Shown piece after piece: positions 26,539-35,655 of a DNA stretch of 64,000 nucleotides. Source of the DNA: Treponema pectinovorum. GTDB taxonomy: Bacteria; Spirochaetota; Spirochaetia; Treponematales; Treponemataceae. Position numbers and translations under genes: made by a program. The notes under the pieces are model-generated. The model saw nothing but the letters and a program-made list of their open reading frames with translations. It was not told the DNA's origin and did not search any database. Position 1 is the stretch's first letter. Every line of letters starts with the position of its first letter. The stretch spans positions 62,001 through 126,000 of the forward strand of contig NZ_UFQO01000004.1 of NCBI RefSeq assembly GCF_900497595.1, written 5' to 3'.

Positions 26539-27597
26539 ATGATGAAAAAAATAATTGTAGCGGCGGTCTTCTCTGTTTCTGCATATTTGTTTGCATATAA
26601 TCCGCCGGCAGGAGGACAAAATTTGCTTAGGATATCCTCGCCAGAACTTTTGACAGAAGCGAGTTCTGCTGCGGGAGGAGCATTCTACAATGTAAGTTCC
26701 GAGTCTTCGGTCAACAATCCTGCGATTAGCGCTTATGGGCAAAGAATAGTTTTAAATCTTGCTGGAACCATGCTTTTTGATGGCAAAGATGATTCTGGAA
26801 AAAACTTGGGCAGCGCTTTTGAAGCCGGGCTTTTGCTTCCTTCAAGATGGTGCGTTTCTTCATTTTTGTTGCAAGGCGTTTTTGTTCCATTTTATGACAT
26901 GCACTTAGGAAATTCTTTTACTTTTACAGCAAACGTCGCTAAGGATATTACGGATTTTCTTGCTGTTGGGCTTAGTGCGGATATGGGCGTTTTTTACGGA
27001 TATAATTCTGACTGGACTGGTGGCATAAATCTTGGTGCGCTTTACAGATATGGCGATTTATATTTTATGAAGGATTTGCGTTTTGGAGCATCCGTTTTGA
27101 ATCTCGGCAAAACTCTTAAAAATACAGATATTCTTGGAATAAAAAGCGATTCTTCTGTAAGTTACGCATCTGACTGGCCAGCTTTGGCAACTTTTAAGTT
27201 AGGTGCGGCAGCAACCATTTTTGATTCTTCAAATTTTGACATAGGCGCAAGTTTAGATTTTTCTTTTCCATCATTTAAGAATTTTGTGTTTGATGCAGGA
27301 ATTCAATTTATGTTCTTTGATTTTGTAAGATTGAGTTCTTCCTGGGAATACGATGTTCAAGAATTTTCAAATGGAAAAAAGAATCTCATGCCTTCTTTTG
27401 GCTTGAGCTGTAAATTCATATTTAATTCAAAAGATGGCTCTGTGCTTGCAAACAAAGGCTGGGCTCAAAGCGAAATGACAGTTAGCACAGCATATAAGAA
27501 TCTTTACAAAAATGTAAACGCCGTTAGTGCAGGTGCAAAACTTAACCTTGGATTAAAAGATACTCAGGCTCCTGAGATAATTCTTTGGGGAGAATAA
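26539..27597 (+). CDS. UPF0164-family outer-membrane protein
   Basis: A 352-residue exported protein with signal peptide (MMKKIIVAAVFSVSAYLFA, cleavage near AYN) and a beta-rich body. The opening of the mature protein, LTEASSAAGGAFYNVSSESSVNNPA, matches the treponemal UPF0164 family, proteins of predicted FadL/PorV-like beta-barrel fold. Repeated short strands ending in aromatic residues and the LGALYRYGDLYFMKDLRFG region fit a barrel. The ATG at 26539 follows GGGGG; a second ATG directly after is possible. The stop codon overlaps the start of the OmpA-family gene (TAATG), so the two are translationally coupled and may act as one envelope unit. Confidence 0.82.
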   Translation: MMKKIIVAAVFSVSAYLFAYNPPAGGQNLLRISSPELLTEASSAAGGAFYNVSSESSVNNPAISAYGQRIVLNLAGTMLFDGKDDSGKNLGSAFEAGLLLPSRWCVSSFLLQGVFVPFYDMHLGNSFTFTANVAKDITDFLAVGLSADMGVFYGYNSDWTGGINLGALYRYGDLYFMKDLRFGASVLNLGKTLKNTDILGIKSDSSVSYASDWPALATFKLGAAATIFDSSNFDIGASLDFSFPSFKNFVFDAGIQFMFFDFVRLSSSWEYDVQEFSNGKKNLMPSFGLSCKFIFNSKDGSVLANKGWAQSEMTVSTAYKNLYKNVNAVSAGAKLNLGLKDTQAPEIILWGE

Positions 27598-30500
27598 TGA
27601 TGATGAAAAAAATATATTTTGTGCCAGCAATTTTTTTATTGGCGGCATCAATTTTTGCAGAAAAGGAAACCGTTTACATCTCTCCTAACAATGATGGAGT
27701 TAAAGATGTTTTAGAAGTTCCTATCAAGATAAAAGAAAGACGTTACGTAAGCGAATGGAGTTTCGTAGTAACTGATGAAAAAGGCGAAATTGTAAGAACT
27801 ATTGGCAACAAAGAAAAGCGGCCAGAAAAAATCGGCTTAAAAAATTTCTTTAAACAACTGATAACTCCAAAAACAGGAGTTACTGTTCCAGAAACTGTTA
27901 TCTGGAATGGAGTTATGGAAAACGGTATGACCGCTCCAGATGGAACCTATTATTATTATTTTAAGGCAACCGACGACAACGGGAATTCTGCTTCAACAAG
28001 TCCTCTTTCTGTAATAGTTGACAATACAGCACCAGAGATTGAATTGGTGCAACCTTCATCGGATGCTAAGATTTTTGGCGAGGGCGCAAAATCACTTCTT
28101 GCAATAAAACAATCTGGTTCGATAGAAGATTTGTGGACAGGAATATTTTCAGATTCTGTGGGCAACGCTGTTAGAACTTACAAGTGGACCCAAAGTGAAC
28201 CATTAAAATTTGATTGGTCGGGAACAGACGACAACGGGAACTTCGTAAAGGACGGAATCTATTCATACAAAGTCAGTGCAACCGACAGAGCGGGCAATGT
28301 TTCAAATCCTGCTGTAATTTCTAACATAATCTATTCTGCCGAAAAACCTGCGACAAACATAACTCTAAACGGAAGCCGCTATTTTTCTCCAAATGGCGAT
28401 GGCGTAAATGATACAGTTTTGTTTGATGTTAAAATTCCAGCTCCAGATAGGGCAAAAACTGGAAATGCTCTTGTTTTTTGGTCTGTAATGATAGAAGACA
28501 AAAATGGCTCTGCTGTTCGAACCTATTCTGGAAACGAAAATCCGCCTGCAAGCGTTGAATTTGACGGAAAAAATGATTCTGGAAAACTCGTTGCAGAAGG
28601 CAATTATTCGGCAAAGGTTGTTGCAAAATACTTAAATGGTTTTGAAACTTCCCCAATCAATTCTCCTGTATTTATGCTCGATGTAACGCCGCCTGTTGCA
28701 AGGGTTAATGCAGAAAATCAGACTTTTTCTCCAGATGGCGACGGAAATTTGGATTATCTTTCTATAACTCAAGTTACAACGGCGGATTCTGGAAGTCCTG
28801 TTGAAAATTGGAAAGGAACAATCTACGGTTCTGATGGAAAAATCGTAAAAGTTTTTGAGTTTGGCTCATTCCTTCCAGAAAAAATCACTTGGGACGGACT
28901 TGATTCTTCAAATGTGCTTGCAAAAGATGGTTTTTATACTTACGTTTTGGAAGCAAGCGATTTAGCTGGAAACTCTGCAAAAATTTCTTCTCAAAAAGTT
29001 GCGCTCGACACCAGCAAGACAGAACTTTTGCTTACAGTAAGCCCTGCAGCATTTAATCCTGCAAATTCGGCTATAAAATTTACACCTGTTGTAAAATCTG
29101 GTAGCACAGTTTCTAAATATTCCTTGAGCGTAAGGGATGAAAAAGGCACAGTTGTCTGGTCTGCTGCTGCTCAAAAAGCTTTGCCTGCTCAAATTTCTTG
29201 GAATGGACTTTCTTCTTCTGGAAGCAGACTTTCTGACGGACTTTACAGCGCAATTCTGGAAACGGAATCTACAAACGGTTCTAAGGCTTCGGCTGTAAGC
29301 CAGATTTTTGAAATGGATTCTGTTGCGCCTCAAATCAAAGTTTCTGTTCCATATACTTTATTTTCTCCTGATGGCGACGGAAACAAGGACACTTTGCCTG
29401 TAAAGGTGCAATCTTCTAACGAGGAAAAATGGACTGCAACTTTAGCAAATTCAAAAAACAAAATCGTAAAGACTTTTGCATGGAAAGGACAAATTCCTTC
29501 TTTTGAGTGGGACGGAACGGACGAAAGCGGGAACAAGGTTGCAGACGGAAGTTATAAACTTTCTTTTGCAAGCATCGATGCGGCGGGTAACAAGGCTTCA
29601 GCAGAAATTGATGAAATAAAAGTTGATAGCAGAGAAACAAAAGCGTATGTTACAACTGATTTGGATGCATTCTCTCCTAATGGGGATGGAAATTTTGATA
29701 TTCAAAAATTTACAATCAGAACAAGTCTTGCAGAAGGCATTTCTGAATGGAAGTTCAGCATTGTAAGTGCAGAAGGCAAAGTTGTTCGCCAGTGGACAAA
29801 TGCGGATTCAAAAGACCTACCTGCAATAATAAATTGGGACGGAACAGATTCTTCTGGAAAGATAAGCGAAGGTGCGTTTACAGGTAACCTTTCTTTGCAA
29901 TACGAAAAAGGAAATACACTCGACGCGGTTTCTTCAGCATTCATCTGCACAGTTACTCCACCAATCGCAAGGGTAGACACTTATCCTCGCTATTTTTCTC
30001 CTGATAACGACGGCGAAGATGATGACCTTTATATAAAACTCACGGGAAACAGTGCAGTTCCGCTAAAAAATTGGTCATTCCAAATAAACGACCCTCAAAA
30101 CGGAAAAACATTCTGGTCTGTAAGCGGCAAATCTACCATAACAGAGCGAATCGTTTGGGATGGACGCGGAAACAATGGCGAACTGGTTCAATCTGCAATG
30201 GACTATCCTTACGTATTTGTAGTTACAGACACACTTGGAATGACAAGCCGAGTTGAAGGTAAAATCGGCGTGGATGTTTTGGTGATTCGCTTGGGCGACA
30301 TCTTAAAGATGGCAGTTCCGTCTATAATATTCCGTTCCGATGCAGCAGACTTTAAAACTGAAGGCGAAATTAAGGGCGGAATAACCGCAGCTCAGCGCGA
30401 TAACAACGAAAGAGTTTTAAAGAGAATTGCAGAAGTCTTGAATAAATTTAAAAACTACACGGTTACAATCGAAGGACATGCAAACAATGTTTCTGGAACA

Positions 30501-30719
30501 GAAACCGAAGAAAATCAGGATACGACGCAGTACGGAAAAGCTCTAAAACCACTTTCGCAGGAAAGGGCGGATTTTGTAAAAAATGAGCTTAAAAAACACG
30601 GAGTTGATTCAAGCCGATTGACAGCTGTTGGGCGCGGAGGAAGTCAGCCTGTAGTTGCAAGGAGCGACAAAGACAACTGGTGGAAAAACCGACGCGTAGA
30701 GTTCATCTTAAATAAATAA
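27597..30719 (+). CDS. OmpA-family protein with FlgD/CHU_C-like Ig repeats
   Basis: A 1040-residue secreted protein. After the signal peptide (MMMKKIYFVPAIFLLAASIFA) come about eight Ig-like modules of the FlgD type, each carrying WDGTDxxGN-like strands. Six modules begin with a calcium-binding-type motif: ISPNNDGVKD, FSPNGDGVND, FSPDGDGNLD, FSPDGDGNKD, FSPNGDGNFD, FSPDNDGEDD. The last 140 residues are an OmpA peptidoglycan-binding domain with VTIEGHANNVSG, LSQERADFVKNEL and NRRVEFIL. It probably tethers an extended periplasmic or surface array to peptidoglycan. Start ATG 27597 overlaps the preceding stop and has GGGGAG just upstream; a terminator follows. Confidence 0.9.
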   Translation: MMMKKIYFVPAIFLLAASIFAEKETVYISPNNDGVKDVLEVPIKIKERRYVSEWSFVVTDEKGEIVRTIGNKEKRPEKIGLKNFFKQLITPKTGVTVPETVIWNGVMENGMTAPDGTYYYYFKATDDNGNSASTSPLSVIVDNTAPEIELVQPSSDAKIFGEGAKSLLAIKQSGSIEDLWTGIFSDSVGNAVRTYKWTQSEPLKFDWSGTDDNGNFVKDGIYSYKVSATDRAGNVSNPAVISNIIYSAEKPATNITLNGSRYFSPNGDGVNDTVLFDVKIPAPDRAKTGNALVFWSVMIEDKNGSAVRTYSGNENPPASVEFDGKNDSGKLVAEGNYSAKVVAKYLNGFETSPINSPVFMLDVTPPVARVNAENQTFSPDGDGNLDYLSITQVTTADSGSPVENWKGTIYGSDGKIVKVFEFGSFLPEKITWDGLDSSNVLAKDGFYTYVLEASDLAGNSAKISSQKVALDTSKTELLLTVSPAAFNPANSAIKFTPVVKSGSTVSKYSLSVRDEKGTVVWSAAAQKALPAQISWNGLSSSGSRLSDGLYSAILETESTNGSKASAVSQIFEMDSVAPQIKVSVPYTLFSPDGDGNKDTLPVKVQSSNEEKWTATLANSKNKIVKTFAWKGQIPSFEWDGTDESGNKVADGSYKLSFASIDAAGNKASAEIDEIKVDSRETKAYVTTDLDAFSPNGDGNFDIQKFTIRTSLAEGISEWKFSIVSAEGKVVRQWTNADSKDLPAIINWDGTDSSGKISEGAFTGNLSLQYEKGNTLDAVSSAFICTVTPPIARVDTYPRYFSPDNDGEDDDLYIKLTGNSAVPLKNWSFQINDPQNGKTFWSVSGKSTITERIVWDGRGNNGELVQSAMDYPYVFVVTDTLGMTSRVEGKIGVDVLVIRLGDILKMAVPSIIFRSDAADFKTEGEIKGGITAAQRDNNERVLKRIAEVLNKFKNYTVTIEGHANNVSGTETEENQDTTQYGKALKPLSQERADFVKNELKKHGVDSSRLTAVGRGGSQPVVARSDKDNWWKNRRVEFILNK

Positions 30720-30743
30720 GTCAAAAACAAAAATAAAAAATTG

Positions 30744-30780
30744 ATTGCTCCATCAGCTTTGCTTTTGGGGCAGTTTTTTT
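30744..30780 (+). terminator. probable terminator after the OmpA-family gene
   Basis: ATTGCTCC pairs with GGGGCAGT (30744-30751 with 30767-30774, including G-T pairs), with an inner AGC-ttt-GCT stem, followed by seven T residues. Confidence 0.65.
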
Positions 30781-30871
30781 GTTCGCATCTTTTTCTTTCA
30801 TAATTTTCTCTCATATTTTCTCCTGCAATTTTCGCTTTTATCTGCTTGCCGTTTTTGCTAAAATCGCTCGT

Positions 30872-31675
30872 ATGGAATTAAAAGAACGCTTGATTTTGCT
30901 TGCAGACAAATACGAAAATCCTGCATTTTTAGACAAAGACCCTTCAAAGTTTATGCACCGCTATCTTAAAAACTCTGGCGAAAATGAAGATGCACAAATC
31001 ATTGCATTTATCGCTGCAAACCTTGCATTTGGCAGGCGAGAGCAGATTCTTTCTCATGTAGAAACAATTTTAGATATGATGAAAAAAGCCGAAAAAAAGC
31101 CTGTGCAGTGGATTTTAGACGGCGATTTTGAAATTCATTTTCCTAAAACAGCAAATTCTTTTTACAGAATGTACACCTTTAATGATATGAATGTGTTTTT
31201 TAAAAGCCTTCAAAAAATTCTAAGAGAAAATACGAATCTCGGTTCTTATTTTGAAAAAAAATGGCAAAAATCTTGTACTCAAAAAAATGAAACGATTTTT
31301 CTTCATCAAGTCTTAAGTGCAGAGTTTACAGAAAAATGTTCGCTCATAAGCGTTTCTAAAGGAGCGGCTGCAAAAAAATTGAACATGTTTTTGCGCTGGA
31401 TGGTGCGGACTTCTTCTCCAGTGGATTTGGGACTTTGGACCTGGTACGATAAATCAAAACTTTTGCTCCCCTTAGACACACATGTGATGCAGGAAGCGGT
31501 AAGATTTGGATTTTTGCAGCAAACTCCTTCTGGAAAAATTCCTGGCGCAAATTTAAAAACTGCAATATCTCTTACCAATGTTATGGAAAAATATTTTCCA
31601 GGCGACCCTACACGAGCGGATTTTGCGCTTTTTGGTCTTGGCGTTGACGAAGAGCGTAACAAAACCGAGAATTAA
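30872..31675 (+). CDS. TIGR02757 (DUF2400) family protein
   Basis: A 267-residue cytoplasmic protein of the TIGR02757/DUF2400 family, found across Bacteroidota, spirochaetes and others with no established function. Recognisable segments are FIAANLAFGRREQIL near residue 50, MFLRWMVR followed by DLGLW, and LDTHVMQ, with a C-terminal GDPTRADFALFGLG. The R..L.WMVR..DxVDLG pattern and helical build recall DNA-glycosylase-like folds, but no catalytic claim is made. The open frame extends 31 codons upstream of ATG 30872 without similarity, so the internal ATG is preferred. The next gene, glycyl-tRNA synthetase, has its own 117-base leader. Confidence 0.82.
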   Translation: MELKERLILLADKYENPAFLDKDPSKFMHRYLKNSGENEDAQIIAFIAANLAFGRREQILSHVETILDMMKKAEKKPVQWILDGDFEIHFPKTANSFYRMYTFNDMNVFFKSLQKILRENTNLGSYFEKKWQKSCTQKNETIFLHQVLSAEFTEKCSLISVSKGAAAKKLNMFLRWMVRTSSPVDLGLWTWYDKSKLLLPLDTHVMQEAVRFGFLQQTPSGKIPGANLKTAISLTNVMEKYFPGDPTRADFALFGLGVDEERNKTEN

Positions 31676-31792
31676 AAATAATCCTCAATGTAAAATCCTC
31701 AACATATATGCAACAGCTCAAGGCTCTTATTTTCTTAAAAAATGATTTGTGCTACAATCCTACACATCATTGATTTTTACGGTAGGTAAATT

Positions 31793-33286
31793 ATGGCTAA
31801 AGACGAAAAGGTTGCTGTTGACGTTCATGCATGCACATTGGACAAAATTATCTCACTTTGCAAAAGAAGAGGCTTTGTATATCAAGCTTCCGAGATTTAC
31901 GGTGGACAAGCAGGTGCGTGGGATTACGGTCCATTGGGAGTCGATTTTAAAAGAAATATTCAAAACGCATGGTGGAAAGAAATGACTCAACTCCACGATG
32001 ATGTTGTCGGTTTGGATTCTGCAATTTTTCAACATCACACAACATGGAAAGCGTCTGGACACGTCGACCATTTTTCAGACCCAATGGTAGACTGCCTTGA
32101 ATGCAATGCTCGCCATCGTGCCGACAAATTGATTGAAGACTTTATCGCAGCAAATCCAGACAAGGCTACAGAAAAACCTGTGGACACAATGAGCCACGAA
32201 GAAATGAAGGCATTTATCGATGCAAATATCAACTGTCCAACCTGCGGTTCAAAAAATCGTAAATACACAGCAGTTCGCGAATTCAACTTGATGTTCAAAA
32301 CATATCAAGGGCCAATTGCAGACGACTCTCATTTAATCTATCTTCGTCCAGAAACCTGTCAGGGAATTTTTACAGATTTTAAGAACATCGTCCAATCAAA
32401 TAGGATGAAAATTCCTTTTGGAGTTGCACAAGTTGGAAAATCGTTCCGCAACGAAATCATATTTAAAAATTTCATCTTCCGCACCTGCGAATTTGAGCAG
32501 ATGGAAATGGAATATTTTTGCAAGCCAGGAACAGAAGATGAAACTTTTGAACGCTGGAGAAACGACCGCTGGGCATTCTATTTAAAATACGGCATTGCAG
32601 AAGACCACTTAAAATGGCACAGGCACGACAAACTCGCCCACTATGCAAAAGACGCTTACGATGTAACATATAAATTTCCAATCGGCTTTGAAGAAGTCGA
32701 AGGAATTCATTCGCGCACGGATTTTGACCTTTCTCAACATCAAGAATATTCAAAAAAAGATATGTCGTATATCGACCAGGACGACGGAAACAAAAAATAT
32801 ATTCCTTATGTAATAGAAACTTCTGCTGGCTTAAACCGCAATTTCCTTATGTTCTTGTGCGAAGCATACGAAGAAGAAAATGTTGGCAAAGACGGACAGG
32901 AAGATTACAGAACCGTTTTGCATTTAGATCCACGCCTTGCGCCAGTTACAGTTGCAGTTCTCCCACTCATGAAAAAAGACGGACTTGCAGAAAAAGCAAA
33001 AGAGATTCAGCATCTTTTAAAAGAAGATTTTGTTACAGATTTTGATGTTTCAGGCACAGTTGGAAAACGCTATCGCAGACAGGACGAAATTGGAACACCA
33101 TTTTGTGTAACCGTTGACTACGAAACAATCAACGAAAAAAATGATGACGGCTCAGAAAATCCAAATTACAACAGTGTAACCGTTCGCTTTAGAGATTCAA
33201 TGGAGCAGGAACGGGTAAAACTTCAGGATTTGCATACTTTCCTTTTTAACGCAATAAAAAATTACAAGCCGGTTGTGCGCAAATAA
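31793..33286 (+). CDS. glyS: glycyl-tRNA synthetase, dimeric type
   Basis: Class II synthetase charging tRNA-Gly, single-chain alpha2 type (often called GlyQS or glyS). The 497-residue product has GFVYQASEIYGGQAGAWDYGP at the start, the class II motif 2 FRNEIIFKNFIFRTCEFEQ, and the C-terminal anticodon-binding domain from about residue 375 (RLAPVTVAVLPLMKK ... YRRQDEIGTPFCVTVDYE). Two CxxC pairs (CLEC near residue 98 and CPTC near 145) form a zinc-type insertion. GGTAGGTAAATT precedes the ATG. The R2 repeat lies immediately downstream. Confidence 0.96.
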   Translation: MAKDEKVAVDVHACTLDKIISLCKRRGFVYQASEIYGGQAGAWDYGPLGVDFKRNIQNAWWKEMTQLHDDVVGLDSAIFQHHTTWKASGHVDHFSDPMVDCLECNARHRADKLIEDFIAANPDKATEKPVDTMSHEEMKAFIDANINCPTCGSKNRKYTAVREFNLMFKTYQGPIADDSHLIYLRPETCQGIFTDFKNIVQSNRMKIPFGVAQVGKSFRNEIIFKNFIFRTCEFEQMEMEYFCKPGTEDETFERWRNDRWAFYLKYGIAEDHLKWHRHDKLAHYAKDAYDVTYKFPIGFEEVEGIHSRTDFDLSQHQEYSKKDMSYIDQDDGNKKYIPYVIETSAGLNRNFLMFLCEAYEEENVGKDGQEDYRTVLHLDPRLAPVTVAVLPLMKKDGLAEKAKEIQHLLKEDFVTDFDVSGTVGKRYRRQDEIGTPFCVTVDYETINEKNDDGSENPNYNSVTVRFRDSMEQERVKLQDLHTFLFNAIKNYKPVVRK

Positions 33287-33302
33287 AAAATTGAATTTTT
33301 AG

Positions 33303-33412
33303 AAAGGGGTGAGGGGGGAAGCCTTCCCCCTGGTTCGCACTTCGTTGCTCACACACCCCCTTCTCCTAGGGGCGCAGTAAAAGTCAGCTCGCCCCTAAAA
33401 CCCCAAAGAGAA
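33303..33412 (-). repeat. dispersed repeat R2, copy 2 (inverted)
   Basis: Occupies nearly the whole gap between glyS and the aldo/keto reductase-like gene. Its reverse complement aligns with 8518-8602 through AGGAGAAGGGGG, GAGCAACGAAGTGCGA and the GGGGGAAG-c-CTTCCCCC palindrome. A perfect 8-base stem, TAGGGGCG/CGCCCCTA (33367-33374 with 33390-33397), corresponds to the GGGGC hairpin in copy 1. Confidence 0.75.
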
Positions 33413-33419
33413 AATCGCT

Positions 33420-34187
33420 ATGGATTATGTACTTTTAGGCAAGTCAAATCTTCTCGTAAGCCGCACGGCGCTTGGTGCAATGGCACTCGAAAATATTGCA
33501 GATGACGAGTCTGCAACAAAGATGATAGAGCAGGCTTATGAGGCGGGAATCAATTTTTTTGATACAGCGCGCATGAGCGAAGAAAGCGAGCGACGCCTTG
33601 GGAGCGCTTTGCACGGTTCAATAAGAAAAGACATCTATGTTGCAACAAAAACAAAATCGCTTACAGCACAAGCAATAGCAAAAGATGTAGAGTTAAGCCT
33701 TGCAGCGTTGAAGACAGATTATATCGACTTATATCAACTTGATGTTTCCAGCTGTTTACCAAAACAAGGCATAGATGATAAAGTTTTTGACTTGCTTCAA
33801 AAATTAAAAACCAACGGCATAATACATCATTTAGGGATTTGTACCGAAAATTTTGAAATTGCACGCGAACTTATAAACAGCGATGGTCCTTGGGAGACCT
33901 TGCAATATCCTTTTAATATGCTTTGCCCCGAAGAAGTTCAGGAACTGGTATTTGACTGTAAAGAACGAAATCTTGGTTTTATTGCTATGCAGCCCTTGTG
34001 TGGAGGCGTAATACAGGATATTCCGCTTGCACTGGGATTTTTTTGCCAGTTCGATTATGCAGTTCCCGTTTGGGGAGCCCACAGCAGCGAAGAATTGAGA
34101 CAGATTCTGTACTTTGCAGAAAATCCTCCAAACATAGATTCCAAATTTTTGGAAGAAATAGAAAAAGCCAGAAACTTTTTTAATTAG
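33420..34187 (+). CDS. aldo/keto reductase-family protein lacking catalytic Tyr and His
   Basis: A 255-residue TIM-barrel protein clearly of the aldo/keto reductase superfamily (LGKSNLLVSRTALG, INFFDTA, YVATKTKS, TDYIDLYQL, VPVWGAHSSEELRQIL). The usual catalytic tetrad is Asp-Tyr-Lys-His. Here Asp48 and Lys77 remain, but the Tyr position is Ser53 (TARMSEESE in place of TAxxYGxSE) and the His position is Asp108 (LYQLDVSS in place of LYQLH). It is also shorter than most family members (300 or more). It may be inactive as a reductase, or have another chemistry or regulatory role. Flanked on both sides by repeats (R2 and R1). Confidence 0.85.
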   Translation: MDYVLLGKSNLLVSRTALGAMALENIADDESATKMIEQAYEAGINFFDTARMSEESERRLGSALHGSIRKDIYVATKTKSLTAQAIAKDVELSLAALKTDYIDLYQLDVSSCLPKQGIDDKVFDLLQKLKTNGIIHHLGICTENFEIARELINSDGPWETLQYPFNMLCPEEVQELVFDCKERNLGFIAMQPLCGGVIQDIPLALGFFCQFDYAVPVWGAHSSEELRQILYFAENPPNIDSKFLEEIEKARNFFN

Positions 34188-34208
34188 TAAAGTTATTTTT
34201 TATTTTTA

Positions 34209-34322
34209 AGCCACACCTCCTGTGTGGCAGGGATTGGAGTGGCGGCAAAGCCGTTGGCGTAGCCAATGGAGCGGGAGCGAAACCACGCAAAGCCCGATTT
34301 TTGCTTTAGCAAAAAGCCACCC
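34209..34322 (+). repeat. dispersed repeat R1, copy 2 (reference orientation)
   Basis: The cleanest copy. It starts with a GCCACAC-ctcct-GTGTGGC hairpin (34210-34228), then AGGGATTGGAGTGGCGGC, an AAGCCGTTGGCGTAGCCAA segment, GGAGCGGGAGC, AACCACGCAAAGCCCG, and ends with TTTTTGC-ttta-GCAAAAA (34298-34315) and GCCACCC. It lies between two convergent genes. Confidence 0.8.
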
Positions 34323-34354
34323 ATAAAATATACAAAATCAATTTTTTTATTTAG

Positions 34355-35599
34355 CTATTTACTCAAATTGAACTGCTGCAGAATATCGGCCGATTCTTTT
34401 TTGTTTAAAACACGAACGATTTTGTTTGTGCCGTTGTCGCTTTGTACGGTTAGTGTTCTGCCGAAAGAATCGGATTCTCCCAATATCGAAACCAGCGGAT
34501 TGCCCGGAGAGTTAGGATTTACATCTGTAACTTGACCGATTTTTCCGTTAGAAAGATAAACATATGCACCAATGGGAAAGAGAGAAAGAGAATAGAGAAG
34601 CGCTTTTATGACTGTGTCGTCAAATTGTTTGCCTTCGTTTTTAAGGATTTCTATCATTGCGTCGTAACTTGAACGAGCTTGTTTAAAATGTCGTGGGGCG
34701 GTAATCGCTTCGAATGAGCAGGCAACGCCGATAATTTTTGCAAAAATGTCTATCTGGTTGCCAGAGAGTTTTCTTGGATAACCAGTGCCGTTTTCCCTTT
34801 CGTGGTGCTCTAAAATTCCCATTTGGATTTGACCTGGAAAATTGTTTTCTTTTGCAATGTTAAAACCTAGAACTGCGTGCGTTGCAAGTTTTGCTTTTTC
34901 TGCTGGAGAAAGGATTCTGTCTGTCATGTAGAGTTGTGGAGGAAGTCTGATTTGCCCGATTTCGTGCAGGATGCAAGTTATTCCGAGGTCTACGAGTTTG
35001 GAAAGTGGCATAGAAAGTTGCAATCCAATTACAATCGCTATAACTGTTGAACGCATGCTGTGGCTTATAAGATAGTTTTTTGAAATTTTATCTTGAGTTG
35101 GACTTATTCTAAGAACATAGCGTCTGTTTTCTTTTATAAAAACGCAGAGCTCTTTTACGGTTTCGCATAAATCTTCATAGTTTAAGGTCTTATGCGTAGC
35201 ATATTTTGTATAAACCGCTGTTATGTAGTTCATATATTCGTTATAGATGGTTTGGACTACAGCCATTCTGGATTTTTCATTATTCGCCAAAGCCGAGTGT
35301 GCTTTTTCTATAACTTTTTTTACAGAACTGCCCATTTCTTCAGTTTTATTTTCTTTTTCTTGTGGTCCAACGTTGTCAATATCCACATTTTCAAAATCTG
35401 TAGAAACTGGGGCAGATGTTGCTTGAATACCTTGCGAACCTTCTGAATATACGAGTTTAAAGTCCCATTCCAAAAGTGCTTTTCTTAAGGAATTTGTGAA
35501 AGGACAACTTGAGTTTAGAAGAATAAACTGGTTATCTAAGACTAAATCTTGTGAAAAAAAAGAATTATCCTGTAATGATGCTACTGAAAACGAGTTCAT
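34355..35599 (-). CDS. HD-GYP-type protein with altered metal-site residues
   Basis: A 414-residue cytoplasmic protein. Residues about 1-150 are variable; an HD-GYP domain spans about 185-345. The GYP loop is intact (EHHERENGTGYP) but the HD pair reads LHEIGQ instead of LHDIGK, and the usual VADxFDA metal segment reads VACSFEA. In active HD-GYP phosphodiesterases these positions bind the metal centre, so c-di-GMP hydrolysis is doubtful. A final beta-rich domain (about 350-414) includes GKIGQVTDVNPNSPGNPLV. Start ATG 35599 follows GGAGAGG perfectly; the upstream GTG lies inside that ribosome site. A terminator separates it from the upstream maf gene. Confidence 0.85.
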   Translation of the reverse strand: MNSFSVASLQDNSFFSQDLVLDNQFILLNSSCPFTNSLRKALLEWDFKLVYSEGSQGIQATSAPVSTDFENVDIDNVGPQEKENKTEEMGSSVKKVIEKAHSALANNEKSRMAVVQTIYNEYMNYITAVYTKYATHKTLNYEDLCETVKELCVFIKENRRYVLRISPTQDKISKNYLISHSMRSTVIAIVIGLQLSMPLSKLVDLGITCILHEIGQIRLPPQLYMTDRILSPAEKAKLATHAVLGFNIAKENNFPGQIQMGILEHHERENGTGYPRKLSGNQIDIFAKIIGVACSFEAITAPRHFKQARSSYDAMIEILKNEGKQFDDTVIKALLYSLSLFPIGAYVYLSNGKIGQVTDVNPNSPGNPLVSILGESDSFGRTLTVQSDNGTNKIVRVLNKKESADILQQFNLSK

Positions 35600-35655
35600 A
35601 AACCTCTCCACTTAGATTATCGTCCAAAATCTCCAATTTGTTAAGTTTAAATTAA

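Noticed and set aside
33303-33412. R2 as a simple transcription terminator
   Set aside because: The stems are not followed by T runs, rny already has a clear terminator before its R2 copy, and the conserved sequence extends well beyond the stems.
34209-34322. R1 copies as integron attC sites (integrons occur in Treponema)
   Set aside because: No GTTRRRY core sites or cassette-like gene order; copies occur in both orientations and one lies inside a gene.
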